Below are positions 17,071 through 25,321 of a stretch of 64,000 nt of DNA, piece by piece. This DNA comes from Scatosoma sp048465415. GTDB taxonomy: Bacteria > Bacillota > Clostridia > Christensenellales > Borkfalkiaceae. Numbering within the stretch: position 1 is the stretch's first letter; the number at the start of each line of letters is the position of its first letter. The position numbers and the translations under genes were made by a program. The notes below the pieces were generated by a model, which did no database searches, was not told where the DNA came from, and worked only from the letters and a program-made list of their open reading frames with translations. The stretch is taken from contig DBFWLO010000020.1 of NCBI GenBank assembly GCA_048465415.1, positions 9,672 through 73,671 of the forward strand, given 5' to 3'.

Positions 17071-18957
17071 ATGAACGTTTATTTTCATCCTTTGGATACC
17101 GCCTGTAAGAGCACGACAGGCGGTATCTCACGGGGAGAGGAATTACAACTGAATCTTTTCTTTTCAAACGCCGCCTCCGCAGCGCCCTCGCAATTTCCCG
17201 GCTGTTTCGTCCGTCCGGTTTCCGAGACCTGTTCCCGGCCGGAGGACGCCGCCTATCTGCTTCTGGGCAGGGACGGAGAGGAACGCGAGCGTTATCTTAT
17301 GCAAAAGACGGACAGCGGCTGGACGATTTCACTGCGAGTCCATGAAACGGGGCTTTACTTTTATAGCTTTCTCATCGACGACGCCTATCGAGTTGTATGC
17401 GGAACAGGAATGAAAGGGGAATTGTCCACCCGGGAAGGAAACGAATTTCAGCTCATCGTATATTCCGAAAGTTATACGACGCCGAAATGGTTCAAAGGCG
17501 GCATACTCTATCAGATTTTTCCCGATCGCTTTTGTAAAGTAGGAACTATGCCAGACATAAAAGGACGGATCGCGCGCGGCGATTGGGGAGGCACGCCGTC
17601 TTATCTGCCCAACGAAAAGGGAAAGGTTTTGAATAACGACTTTTTCGGCGGCAATTTCAAAGGAATTCAAAGCAAACTGCCGTATTTGAAAAGCCTGAAC
17701 GTTTCGGCGATTTATCTCAATCCGATCTTTAAAGCGGCGTCGAATCATCGTTACGATACTTCCGATTACAGGAGCGTCGATCCGATGCTGGGCAGCGCGG
17801 AAGATTTCCGGGAACTGACCGAGGAAGCTAAACGGTACGGGATTCGTATCATTTTAGACGGCGTTTTCAATCATACGGGCGACGATAGCGTCTATTTCAA
17901 CAAATACGGTACGTATCCGTCGCTGGGCGCTTATCAATCGCAGGAATCGCCTTATTATTCCTGGTATACCTTTCAGAAATTTCCCGATAAATACAGTAGT
18001 TGGTGGGGAATCGACATATTGCCGGAAGTCGACGAGACGTCGGAAAGTTATCAGAATTATATTCTCGGTGAAAACGGCGTTTTGAAATATTGGCTTTCCT
18101 ACGGAATCGGCGGATACAGATTGGACGTTGCGGACGAATTGCCCGATTTTTTCCTCAAAAGATTAAGAACCAGCGTTAAAGAAAGCAATCTGGAAGCCGT
18201 GATTATCGGCGAAGTCTGGGAAGACGCGTCCAATAAGATCGCTTATTCCAGGCGCCGGCAATACTTACAGGGCGAAGAACTGGACAGCGTCATGAATTAT
18301 CCGCTCAAAGACGGAATCATTCATTTTATTCTCACCGGAAACGCGGAAATGTTGGCAGACACCATGCGTACTTTGCAGGATCATTATCCCAAACAGACGC
18401 TGGATTGTCTGATGAACATTCTCGGAACGCATGATACGGCGCGAATCCTGACGGTTTTGGGACAGAAAATCTGCTATACAAAAGACGTTATGGCTTCGCG
18501 GGAAATGCTGTTGACCGAGACGGAGCGACGAAATGCCGTTGAAAAAGTGAAAATGGCGGCATTTTTGCAGTATACGCTTCCCGGCGTGCCTTGTATTTAT
18601 TACGGCGACGAAAACGGAGCCGAAGGGTATATCGATCCGTTTTGCCGGCGTTGCTTCGACTGGGAACATCCCGACGAAGAACTCATCGGTTATTATCGAC
18701 GGTTAGGCGAATTGAGAACCCGTTTTGCGGGAGTTTTCCGGGAAGGGTTATACAACGAAGTATTCGTTAAAAACGGCTGTTTTGTTTTTAAACGAACAAA
18801 CGAGGCTGTTAACGTTTACGTATATGTAAATAACTCTTCGGAAAAATATTTTGTGCGTTTTGAAGGAATGTATCGCGAATATCTTACAGATACTGTCTTT
18901 GAAAACGTCTTGGAAATCGGTCCGGATTCATACGGAATATTTTCAAAAGAAATTTAG
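17071..18957 (+). CDS. GH13 alpha-glucan hydrolase (neopullulanase/cyclomaltodextrinase type)
   Basis: 628 residues, no signal peptide, so probably cytoplasmic. It likely hydrolyses maltodextrins, pullulan or glycogen debranching products. An N-terminal immunoglobulin-like domain (about 1-135) precedes the barrel. Barrel motifs are FKGGILYQIFPDRF, ILDGVFNHTG, GIGGYRLDVADEL (nucleophile Asp), VIIGEVWED (acid/base Glu) and NILGTHDTARIL (third Asp). DWGGTPSYLP is typical of the neopullulanase group (GH13_20). A small C-terminal beta domain follows. It comes after the glgP terminator and no clear promoter is visible, so read-through is possible. Together with GlgP it would form the breakdown arm of the glycogen block. 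Confidence 0.88.
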   Translation: MNVYFHPLDTACKSTTGGISRGEELQLNLFFSNAASAAPSQFPGCFVRPVSETCSRPEDAAYLLLGRDGEERERYLMQKTDSGWTISLRVHETGLYFYSFLIDDAYRVVCGTGMKGELSTREGNEFQLIVYSESYTTPKWFKGGILYQIFPDRFCKVGTMPDIKGRIARGDWGGTPSYLPNEKGKVLNNDFFGGNFKGIQSKLPYLKSLNVSAIYLNPIFKAASNHRYDTSDYRSVDPMLGSAEDFRELTEEAKRYGIRIILDGVFNHTGDDSVYFNKYGTYPSLGAYQSQESPYYSWYTFQKFPDKYSSWWGIDILPEVDETSESYQNYILGENGVLKYWLSYGIGGYRLDVADELPDFFLKRLRTSVKESNLEAVIIGEVWEDASNKIAYSRRRQYLQGEELDSVMNYPLKDGIIHFILTGNAEMLADTMRTLQDHYPKQTLDCLMNILGTHDTARILTVLGQKICYTKDVMASREMLLTETERRNAVEKVKMAAFLQYTLPGVPCIYYGDENGAEGYIDPFCRRCFDWEHPDEELIGYYRRLGELRTRFAGVFREGLYNEVFVKNGCFVFKRTNEAVNVYVYVNNSSEKYFVRFEGMYREYLTDTVFENVLEIGPDSYGIFSKEI

Positions 18958-19010
18958 ACAAACCTTGATTTTTGGAGAGATTCCTCGATTTTTTAGTTAT
19001 TATCGCGCAA

Positions 19011-19045
19011 ACTATTCGTAAAAGCTGCATTTTACGAATAGTTTT
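19011..19045 (+). terminator. Terminator after the GH13 gene
   Basis: A perfect 13-bp stem (19011-19023 with 19030-19042) with loop GCTGCA. The T tract is short (TTTT within GTTTTAAG), so termination may be partial. Confidence 0.6.
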
Positions 19046-19122
19046 AAGTCTCCTCTCTATGCCGAGGAAGGCCGCATAAATCCACTTCTTTCTAAAACTT
19101 TTCGGAAAATCTTCGCTTTTCG

Positions 19123-19151
19123 TTGACAGAATTATAAATTCGCGGTACAAT
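19123..19151 (+). promoter_or_regulatory. Promoter of the Xer gene, placed for a leaderless transcript
   Basis: A perfect TTGACA (19123-19128), a 17-bp spacer and TACAAT (19146-19151). Only 6 bases separate the -10 from the ATG at 19158, so the expected start site (about 7 bases after the -10) is the A of the start codon. No Shine-Dalgarno sequence could be present in such an mRNA. Confidence 0.8.
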
Positions 19152-19157
19152 GTTCTT

Positions 19158-20249
19158 ATGAAAAAAGAGAACTACTATCTCAAACGTAATATTCAGGACA
19201 TCGATAAAATAAACGAGCTGTTGGAATGTCTGCCTCCGTTCTGCGAGGATTATTTCCTCGGCATCGAAGCGCGGACAAGCTGTCAGACTCGTTTGAAATA
19301 TGCGTACGATCTCCGCATCTTTTTCGATTTTCTCTGTAAAAGGAAATACAGAAAGAAAGACGTCCTCGATCTGAGTCTCGAAGATCTGGAAGGCGTCACC
19401 GACAACGATATCGAATTGTTTTTGAGTTATCTTTCCCACTACCGCTTCAACGAAAAGAGTCTTTCCTGCGACGAACGGGCGAAGGCGCGGAAGCTCTCCG
19501 CCGTGCGGGCGGTATTCAAATACTTTTTCAATAAAGGTTTGATTGAAGTGGATAATTCCGCGAAAGTCCAGACGCCCAAACTGCACGAGAAAGAAATTAT
19601 CCGGCTCGAAGCCGAGGAAGTCTCCCGCCTGATCGGTATAGCCGAATCGGGAAACGGCCTTTCCCGCCACGCGTCCGGATATCACGATAAGACAAAGATC
19701 CGCGATACCGCGATCCTTACCCTCTTTTTGGGCACGGGGATCCGTATCAGCGAGCTGGTCGGCCTGGACAACGACAGTTTCGATTTCTCCAACAACTCTT
19801 TCATCGTCACCCGCAAAGGCGGCAATAAGGCTATTTTGTATTTTTCCGACGAAGTGAAATACGCGCTCCAAGAATACATAGCCGAAAAATCCAACGATAC
19901 CAAAGTCCCCGACGGCGAAACGGCGTTTTTCCTCTCTATGCAGTATAAGAGAATCAACGTCCGTTCCGTAGAGATTTTAGTCAAAAAATACAGCAGCATT
20001 GTGACGCCGCTGAAAAAAATTACCCCCCACAAACTCCGCAGCACTTACGGTACGCGGCTCTACAACGAAACGGGCGATATCTATATCGTCGCCGACGTTT
20101 TGGGCCACAAAGACGTAAATACCACGAAAAAACATTACGCCGCGATCACCGAGGACAACCGCAAAAAGGTGGCCGGCGCCGTAAAGCTCCGCGAAGAATC
20201 GGACGAACTCTCCCCGTTGGGAAATAAAGACAACGGAGAGGAAAAATAA
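19158..20249 (+). CDS. Tyrosine recombinase, XerC/XerD-like
   Basis: 363 residues, cytoplasmic. An N-terminal SAM-like DNA-binding domain (about 1-150) is followed by the catalytic domain with the tyrosine-recombinase residues: Arg196 in GTGIRISELVGL, His291 and Arg294 in PHKLRSTYG, His317 in LGHKDVNTTKKHYA and the nucleophile Tyr327. Xer proteins resolve chromosome dimers at dif. No phage, integron or att-like repeats surround it, so a housekeeping role is likelier than a mobile one. At 363 residues it is longer than typical Xer (about 300), with an extra tail after the catalytic Tyr. It lies 14 bp before hflX and is probably cotranscribed. Confidence 0.88.
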   Translation: MKKENYYLKRNIQDIDKINELLECLPPFCEDYFLGIEARTSCQTRLKYAYDLRIFFDFLCKRKYRKKDVLDLSLEDLEGVTDNDIELFLSYLSHYRFNEKSLSCDERAKARKLSAVRAVFKYFFNKGLIEVDNSAKVQTPKLHEKEIIRLEAEEVSRLIGIAESGNGLSRHASGYHDKTKIRDTAILTLFLGTGIRISELVGLDNDSFDFSNNSFIVTRKGGNKAILYFSDEVKYALQEYIAEKSNDTKVPDGETAFFLSMQYKRINVRSVEILVKKYSSIVTPLKKITPHKLRSTYGTRLYNETGDIYIVADVLGHKDVNTTKKHYAAITEDNRKKVAGAVKLREESDELSPLGNKDNGEEK

Positions 20250-20263
20250 GGAAATCCTATTTT

Positions 20264-21517
20264 ATGGAAAATAACATCGAAAACGAGCTTGAAAAAATTT
20301 ATATCATTCAGCCGATCACCGAACAAAATTCTTCGAAATACCATACTTTGCAGGAAGAAGCGGTCTCCCTGATCGAAAGCGCGGGCGCTGTTTACGCGGG
20401 CACCATTTATCAGAACGTGCGGGAAATCAATCCCGCCACTTTCATCGGGGAAGGAAAATTGCAGGAACTTCGCGAACGCCTTTGCGGACTCGATAAGATC
20501 ACCGTACTCTTCAACGGAGAGCTTTCTCCTTCCCAGACGCTGAATATCTCCGCGGCGCTCGATAACCGGAAAGTCATCGACCGTACCACGCTCATTCTCG
20601 ATATTTTCGCGAAAAACGCCCAGAGCAGCGAAGGAAAATTGCAGGTGGAACTCGCGCAGCTCAAATATATCTATCCCCGACTGAAAGGAAAAGGCGAAGC
20701 CCTTTCGAGACTCGGCGGCGGCGTAGGAACGCGCGGCCCCGGCGAAACGCAGCTCGAAACGGACAGACGCTATATCCGGGGCCGGCTGAAATATCTGGAA
20801 CAGCGCTTGAAGGAAACGGAAAAACGCCGCTCGCTGCAAACGGTGCGCCGCAAGAAAAACGCCGTCAAAACCATCGCGCTCGTCGGTTATACGAATACCG
20901 GCAAATCCACGCTGATGAATCTTCTGACCGGCTCGGACGTGTATGTAAAAAACGAATTGTTCGCCACGCTCGATCCCACGGCCCGGACGTTTGAAATCGA
21001 CGGCGTCGAGTTTTTACTCGTCGATACGGTCGGATTTTTGCAGGATCTGCCGCATAACCTCATCGAGGCCTTTAAATCCACGCTCGAAAGCGCTCTCAGC
21101 TGCGATCTCGCGCTCATCGTCTGCGACGCGACGGGCGAATACGAAATGCAGCTCAAAACCACGCTCGACACCCTGCGGGAGATGAAATTCGACTCCCCTT
21201 ACCTCGTCGTCATGAATAAGAGCGAAGGCATCTCCGATATAGCCCCTTTTCCTTACGGCAGCATAGCCGTTTCCGCTAAGAAAAATCTGGGAACGGAAGA
21301 ACTCAAACGGGAGATCCTCAGACGCTTTTCCGAAGATTTTCTCTTCTGCGAACTGTTCGTGCCCTACGTACGGCTCGACGATTACGGCAGGATCAAAACG
21401 CTCCTCAGGGAACGAAACGTCGAATTTACCGACGACGGTCAAAAAATCCAGGCTGTGATTCCTTCCGTGTACGCGGAAAAATTTACGCCCTATATCACCC
21501 GCCGCAATTACGAGTAA
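20264..21517 (+). CDS. hflX: GTPase HflX
   Basis: 417 residues; ribosome-associated GTPase that splits stalled or stressed 70S ribosomes. The N-terminal HflX domain contains FIGEGKLQEL, followed by the signature GGGVGTRGPGETQLETDRR, a helical linker (about 180-200), and a GTPase domain with G1 GYTNTGKST, G3 DTVGF and G4 NKSE. The C-terminal region is normal. An AGGAAAT Shine-Dalgarno sequence precedes the ATG. It follows the Xer gene closely. Confidence 0.96.
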   Translation: MENNIENELEKIYIIQPITEQNSSKYHTLQEEAVSLIESAGAVYAGTIYQNVREINPATFIGEGKLQELRERLCGLDKITVLFNGELSPSQTLNISAALDNRKVIDRTTLILDIFAKNAQSSEGKLQVELAQLKYIYPRLKGKGEALSRLGGGVGTRGPGETQLETDRRYIRGRLKYLEQRLKETEKRRSLQTVRRKKNAVKTIALVGYTNTGKSTLMNLLTGSDVYVKNELFATLDPTARTFEIDGVEFLLVDTVGFLQDLPHNLIEAFKSTLESALSCDLALIVCDATGEYEMQLKTTLDTLREMKFDSPYLVVMNKSEGISDIAPFPYGSIAVSAKKNLGTEELKREILRRFSEDFLFCELFVPYVRLDDYGRIKTLLRERNVEFTDDGQKIQAVIPSVYAEKFTPYITRRNYE

Positions 21518-21522
21518 AAAGA

Positions 21523-21560
21523 AGCGATACGACAAATTCCGCCGTATCGCTCTTTTTATT
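21523..21560. terminator. Bidirectional terminator between hflX and the Cys-rich gene
   Basis: A 9-bp stem AGCGATACG/CGTATCGCT (21523-21531 with 21543-21551) is followed by CTTTTTATTTTT on the + strand. Confidence 0.85.
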
Positions 21561-21750
21561 TTTCCTCGTATTCTTCGGGATTCATATAGATCTTATCAAT
21601 CTTGATCGAAGCCACGTCTTTTATATCCAGACATTTTCCGCAGTTGTCGCATACCTTTCCCGGATCGAGATCGCACGTCTCGCATTCCAGACACCCTATA
21701 CATTCCCTGTCGTAAAGCACGCATTTCTCTCCGCGCCGTATTTCTTTCAT
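21556..21750 (-). CDS. Cysteine-rich mini-protein, possible Fe-S or zinc protein
   Basis: 64 residues with eight cysteines packed between about residues 10 and 40: CVLYDRECIGCLECETC then CDNCGKC. The CxxCxxCxxC-like runs recall ferredoxin clusters or a zinc ribbon, but no named family is certain. It has its own promoter divergent from lexA, a GGAGG-type Shine-Dalgarno sequence and a terminator, which together support a real gene. The C-terminal half is acidic (MNPEEYEEK). Function unknown. Confidence 0.7.
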   Translation of the reverse strand: MKEIRRGEKCVLYDRECIGCLECETCDLDPGKVCDNCGKCLDIKDVASIKIDKIYMNPEEYEEK

Positions 21751-21782
21751 TTTTCGCCTCCGCCTCTTTTATCGTTTTTTAT

Positions 21783-21810
21783 ATTATAGCATAAATTTTC
21801 TGAAAATCAA
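21783..21810 (-). promoter_or_regulatory. Promoter of the Cys-rich mini-protein
   Basis: On the - strand, TTGATT (21805-21810), a 16-bp spacer and TATAAT (21783-21788). It lies back to back with the lexA promoter, 13 bp from its SOS-like box. Confidence 0.65.
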
Positions 21811-21822
21811 GGATTTTTCCAT

Positions 21823-21861
21823 AAACATTTGTTTGCTTTTTATAAAAAAGTGTGTTATAAT
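21823..21861 (+). promoter_or_regulatory. lexA promoter overlapped by an SOS-box-like dyad
   Basis: TTGCTT (21833-21838), a 17-bp spacer and TATAAT (21856-21861). The dyad AAAC-ATTT-GTTT (21823-21834) has the same geometry as the Gram-positive LexA site GAAC-N4-GTTC and overlaps the start of the -35 element. This fits LexA autorepression. Confidence 0.6.
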
Positions 21862-21895
21862 GTTTCTAAGAATGATCCTAAGGAGGAAAAAGCCC

Positions 21896-22492
21896 ATGAT
21901 CGACGAAGAAAAATTGGTGAGAGTAATGGATTATATCCGGAAATTTTCCGAAGAAAACGGTTATACCCCTTCCGTGCGCGAAATCGGCAAAGAATGCGGG
22001 ATAAAATCCACCGCCACCGTTCACAGCTACATCGAGAGATTACAGGACCGCGGTTTTTTAAGCAAAACGGACAATAAAAAACGTTCCGTCAGCATCGGCA
22101 GAAGCGCGACCGTCAATATCCCCCTGATCGGAACGGTCACGGCCGGCCAGCCCATTTTCGCTTATGAAAATTACGAGGACTATTACACCTTCCCCGCCGG
22201 CGAATTCAAAGGCGACGACTTATTCATGCTGCGCGTTCAGGGCACCTCGATGATCGACGCGGGAATTTTCAGCGGCGATAAAATCATCGTCCGCCGACAA
22301 CAGACCGCGGAAGACGGCGAAATCGTTGTCGCCCTCGTCGAAGATTCCGCCACCGTAAAACGATTTTTCCGCCGTAGCGGTAAAATCGTTTTACACCCCG
22401 AAAACGAGGCTCTGGCGGACTTGATCTTCACCCCTGAGGAAGTATCCATACTGGGCAAAGTCGTCGGTCTGATGCGCAATTACAGCGCTTAA
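21896..22492 (+). CDS. lexA: LexA repressor
   Basis: 198 residues; represses DNA-damage genes and cleaves itself when RecA is activated. An N-terminal winged helix (about 1-70: MDYIRKFSEENGYTPSVREI, TATVHSYIERL) precedes the S24 peptidase domain. Visible functional residues are the cleavage site Ala83-Gly84 in GTVTAGQP, Ser118 in GTSMIDAG and Lys155 in ATVKRF. I placed the start at 21896 because a perfect AGGAGG lies 10 nt upstream; the open frame runs further up but has no family match. A matching SOS-like dyad lies over its promoter. Confidence 0.96.
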   Translation: MIDEEKLVRVMDYIRKFSEENGYTPSVREIGKECGIKSTATVHSYIERLQDRGFLSKTDNKKRSVSIGRSATVNIPLIGTVTAGQPIFAYENYEDYYTFPAGEFKGDDLFMLRVQGTSMIDAGIFSGDKIIVRRQQTAEDGEIVVALVEDSATVKRFFRRSGKIVLHPENEALADLIFTPEEVSILGKVVGLMRNYSA

Positions 22493-22519
22493 AACGCATT
22501 TTAAAATCAGATGTTTCAA

Positions 22520-22558
22520 AATCCCCGTCGTTTATCAAAAACGGCGGGGATTTTTCTC
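22520..22558. terminator. Bidirectional terminator between lexA and rluB
   Basis: A 14-bp stem (22520-22533 with 22539-22552, one G-T pair) with a 5-nt loop and flanking T and A runs, between converging genes. Confidence 0.88.
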
Positions 22559-22563
22559 TGTTT

Positions 22564-23268
22564 TTATAAATTTTTCAGGTAAACGACTTCCGCATCGGTA
22601 AGTTTGCGAACCTGGCCGCGGTCGAGTCCGGTGAGAGTCAATTCTCCGATCTTGACGCGCTTCAAAAAATCGACGCTGCGGCCGACGGCTTCAAACATAC
22701 GGCGCACCTGGCGGTTTTTGCCTTCGGTGATCGTGATGTGCACTTTCGTATACGCCTTGTTGGTCTCCACGATATGCGCGCGGCATTTGCGGGTGAGCAC
22801 GCCGTCCAGCTCGACGCCCGAACGAATGCGGTTGAGGTCCTTTTCCGTCATCGTACCCTCCACGCGGGCAAGGTACGTTTTGGGAATCTCGCTTTTGGGA
22901 TTGGTGAGCCGGTAGGCGAGATCGCCGTCGTTGGTGAGGATCAGGAGTCCTTCCGTCGCGTAATCGAGCCGACCGACGGGAAATACTCGGCCCGCGCCCG
23001 CGGGCAGCAGATCGATTACCGTTTTGCGTCCCCGGTCGTCCGCTACCGTGCACAGCACGCCTTTGGGTTTGTTCATCAGGTAATATTCGAGCTTTTTCTC
23101 CGCCGCGGCCAGCGGTTTGTCGTCGACGAGAACCTCGTCTTCTTCCCGCACGTCCGAGCCGAGCGACGCCGTCCGGCCGTTGACTTTTATCCTTCCCGCC
23201 GCAACCATCTCGTCCGCATGACGTCTGCTGGCAACGCCGTTTTCCGCCAAAAACTTATTAATTCTCAT
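22564..23268 (-). CDS. rluB: 23S rRNA pseudouridine synthase, RluB-like
   Basis: About 234 residues. An N-terminal S4 RNA-binding domain (MRINKFLAENGVASRRHADE) is joined to an RsuA/RluB catalytic domain with the signature GRLDYATEGLLILTNDG (catalytic Asp). The C-terminal KNRQVRRMFEAVG is typical. It modifies a uridine in 23S rRNA. Two ATGs exist, at 23274 and 23268. AGAAGGA abuts the first but is 6 nt from the second, and the family usually starts MRINK, so I use 23268. Last gene of the scpA-to-rluB run, as in Bacillus. Confidence 0.92.
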   Translation of the reverse strand: MRINKFLAENGVASRRHADEMVAAGRIKVNGRTASLGSDVREEDEVLVDDKPLAAAEKKLEYYLMNKPKGVLCTVADDRGRKTVIDLLPAGAGRVFPVGRLDYATEGLLILTNDGDLAYRLTNPKSEIPKTYLARVEGTMTEKDLNRIRSGVELDGVLTRKCRAHIVETNKAYTKVHITITEGKNRQVRRMFEAVGRSVDFLKRVKIGELTLTGLDRGQVRKLTDAEVVYLKNL

Positions 23269-23296
23269 TCGCATTCCTTCTTATTGAAATTTACCT

Positions 23297-24388
23297 TTAT
23301 AGTTTATATAAATTTCGCGAAAAAAGCAACCGATTTATGAGATATATTTTAATTTGTCCGATAATTTCACCGTTTTGTTCCACAGCCGCCGTATGTTCCC
23401 GCGATTCCACTTCCATTCTCAGGTGCTGTTTCTCTTCGGCGAGAAGCGGGTAGAACAGATCTTCGCGGGTACAGCCCGTCTGCGTCTTGCCCTTGCATTT
23501 GATCTGTACGGGAGTTTCCGCTCCGATCAGTCTCGTTCTTTCATACGCTTTGAAAGCGTCGTCGAGAAGCTCGGCGGAGCGTTCGTACATCATGGGACAG
23601 TTTAAAACCGTGCATACGAGCGTCATGCCGTTCCGTTCCGCAGCCGTCACCAGACATCTACCGGCCTGTTTCGTATACCCCGTTTTCACGCCGACCGCAC
23701 CTTCGTAATTGCGGAGCATCTTGTTCTTGTTCGCCCAGTGACAGGGCTCGTAATACTTCGTGCTCACGATGGTACGAAATTCAGTACTATGCATCGCATA
23801 GCAGGCGATGAGATTGAGATCGCGGGCGGTCGTATAATGATCCGTGCAAGGCAGACCGTGCGGATTTACAAAATTGCTCGAAAGCGCCCCGGCTTTTTGC
23901 GCGGTCTCGTTCATGCGCAGGGCAAAGGCTTCGATACTGCCGCTCGTATGGAGCGCCAGCGATTCCGCGCAGTCGTTTCCCGAGCGCAGCATCAGACCGT
24001 ATAAGAGATCCTCGACGCTGTAAACGTCGCCGCTCTTCAAATATACGCTGGAACCCTCTACGCCGGCCGCTTCCGCGGGGATCTCGAATCGTTCTTTGAT
24101 ATCCTGGCAGTTTTCCAGCACCGTAACGGCAGTGAGGATCTTAGTCGTGCTCGCCATGGGAAGCCGCGCTTCCGCGTTCCGTTCGTATAAGATGCGCCGC
24201 GTCCCCGCTTCCATGACGCATTCCGCCTGCGCGGGCGAGACGGAAGATTTCTTCTGCTCCGCGTTCGCCTTTCCCACACCCGTCGGATACACGAGACTGA
24301 CGCAGTAAGCCGCCAGTAAAAAACCCCATAAAAAATGGAAGCGGCGCGGCTTTATCTCCGCTTCCTGTAAATTTGCACCGTTTTTCAT
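23297..24388 (-). CDS. D-alanyl-D-alanine carboxypeptidase (sporulation-linked DacB/DacF type)
   Basis: About 363 residues, exported. An N-terminal hydrophobic segment (LWGFLLAAYCVSLVYP) precedes the S11 peptidase domain. The active-site motifs are in order: SxxK in MASTTKILTA, SxN in RSGNDCAESL and KTG in VGVKTGYTKQ. It trims the terminal D-Ala of peptidoglycan side chains. A GTG at 24400 overlaps the ytfJ stop as GTGA, and an ATG follows at 24388; neither has a clear Shine-Dalgarno sequence, so coupling to ytfJ is likely. Its place in the scp/ytfJ neighbourhood suggests a role in forespore or cortex peptidoglycan. Confidence 0.88.
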   Translation of the reverse strand: MKNGANLQEAEIKPRRFHFLWGFLLAAYCVSLVYPTGVGKANAEQKKSSVSPAQAECVMEAGTRRILYERNAEARLPMASTTKILTAVTVLENCQDIKERFEIPAEAAGVEGSSVYLKSGDVYSVEDLLYGLMLRSGNDCAESLALHTSGSIEAFALRMNETAQKAGALSSNFVNPHGLPCTDHYTTARDLNLIACYAMHSTEFRTIVSTKYYEPCHWANKNKMLRNYEGAVGVKTGYTKQAGRCLVTAAERNGMTLVCTVLNCPMMYERSAELLDDAFKAYERTRLIGAETPVQIKCKGKTQTGCTREDLFYPLLAEEKQHLRMEVESREHTAAVEQNGEIIGQIKIYLINRLLFSRNLYKL

Positions 24389-24396
24389 ATCGCTTA

Positions 24397-24765
24397 TCAC
24401 TTCGCGGTGATATTTTGTACGATTTCGCTCGCTTTTTCGATCAGGTTGTCGATCGGTTCGTCGGTGATGCGGATCATGCGGCAGGTCTTGCCGTCGTCGA
24501 TGATAAAGCCCATCGGCTTCATGCTGACAACGGAACCGCTTCCGCCCGCGAACGGCATAGAGTCCGTTTCTTTCACGACTTTCACGTCCCCGTATTCGCC
24601 GCCTCCCGAAAGACAGCCCATCGTGACTTTGGAAAAAGGGATTACCTGAAAGCCGCTCGCCGTAATGATCGGCTTGCCGATGACCGTGTCGACGTCGGCA
24701 AGGTCATTTAACGTTACGATCGAAGAATCGATTAAGTTGTTGATTTTTTTGTTTTTTTCCGCCAT
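24397..24765 (-). CDS. ytfJ: Sporulation protein YtfJ (GerW family)
   Basis: 122 residues. A GerW/YtfJ-type protein, with VIGKPIITASGFQVIPFSKV, the Gly-rich GCLSGGGEYGD and PFAGGSGSVVSMKPMGF. In Bacillus it is made in the forespore and is needed for normal germination; the biochemical role is unknown. The start overlaps the end of ytfI by 34 bp and the stop overlaps the possible GTG of the next gene, so the three form a tight translationally coupled unit. Confidence 0.9.
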   Translation of the reverse strand: MAEKNKKINNLIDSSIVTLNDLADVDTVIGKPIITASGFQVIPFSKVTMGCLSGGGEYGDVKVVKETDSMPFAGGSGSVVSMKPMGFIIDDGKTCRMIRITDEPIDNLIEKASEIVQNITAK

Positions 24766-25286
24766 ATACTTATGATTTTCTCCTTCAAAAATTTTAAAAA
24801 CGCGCAGAGTAAAATAAACAGGTTAAAGTAGGTGACGAGGTTCATAGATACTTTCAATTCGTCTCCGTCCGTCAGCCAAAGATTATTTTCGATTTTCCCC
24901 TCTTCACCGCCGATAGAAAAGAAAATCGTTCTCAGCGCCGTATGCGCAAGCGAAACGGGAAGCAGATATTCCGCACCCGTCTCCGTAGTCAAAGAAAAAG
25001 ACACAATGCGGAACGCCTTCGTGAACGAGAAACGTTTTCGCTCCGAGTCCAGTCCCGAATAGGGTTTGACGATCGCCTTTTTCGGAGAAACGTGGAGCGC
25101 TATTCCGCCCGGATACGTGGTGACGTAACCGCCGATCAGTTTCAGAATCTTGTACGCATACAGGACAAACCCGAATTTTTTCCGGTTCATGTCGTAATGA
25201 ACGTCCAGTTCCAGGAATATCGGAAAAAATAGCAATACCACTAAAAGCAAAAGGCTCAAAGCGGCAAACAAAAAGAATCTGCCCAT
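24732..25286 (-). CDS. ytfI: DUF2953 membrane protein YtfI
   Basis: 184 residues. An N-terminal membrane helix (LFAALSLLLLVVLLFFPIFL), a soluble beta-rich DUF2953 region starting LELDVHYD, and a C-terminal hydrophobic stretch (LFILLCAFLKFL) with a Lys-rich end. Paired with ytfJ in many spore formers. The start codon is buried in a perfect hairpin and no Shine-Dalgarno sequence precedes it, which is unusual. The gene ends inside ytfJ. Function unknown; a sporulation role is inferred from context. Confidence 0.8.
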   Translation of the reverse strand: MGRFFLFAALSLLLLVVLLFFPIFLELDVHYDMNRKKFGFVLYAYKILKLIGGYVTTYPGGIALHVSPKKAIVKPYSGLDSERKRFSFTKAFRIVSFSLTTETGAEYLLPVSLAHTALRTIFFSIGGEEGKIENNLWLTDGDELKVSMNLVTYFNLFILLCAFLKFLKEKIISIWRKKTKKSTT

Positions 25287-25321
25287 AACTACAATATGGG
25301 CAGATTCCGTGAAAGTATGTA
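25270..25321 (-). promoter_or_regulatory. Terminator-like hairpin containing the ytfI start codon, with a possible forespore promoter
   Basis: A perfect 13-bp hairpin (arms 25275-25287 and 25295-25307, 7-nt loop) is followed on the - strand by TTTTT, so it looks like the scpB terminator. The ytfI ATG (25286-25284) lies in its descending arm. A weak sigma-F/G-like pair, TACATA (25316-25321), 17 bp, CATATTG (25292-25298), would start RNA about at the ATG. The CATA element is partly forced by the palindrome, so this promoter is tentative. Confidence 0.5.

Noticed and set aside
19158..20249. Tyrosine recombinase as the integrase of a mobile element
   Set aside because: No att-like repeats, tRNA junction, phage or plasmid genes surround it; neighbours are housekeeping genes on the same transcript.
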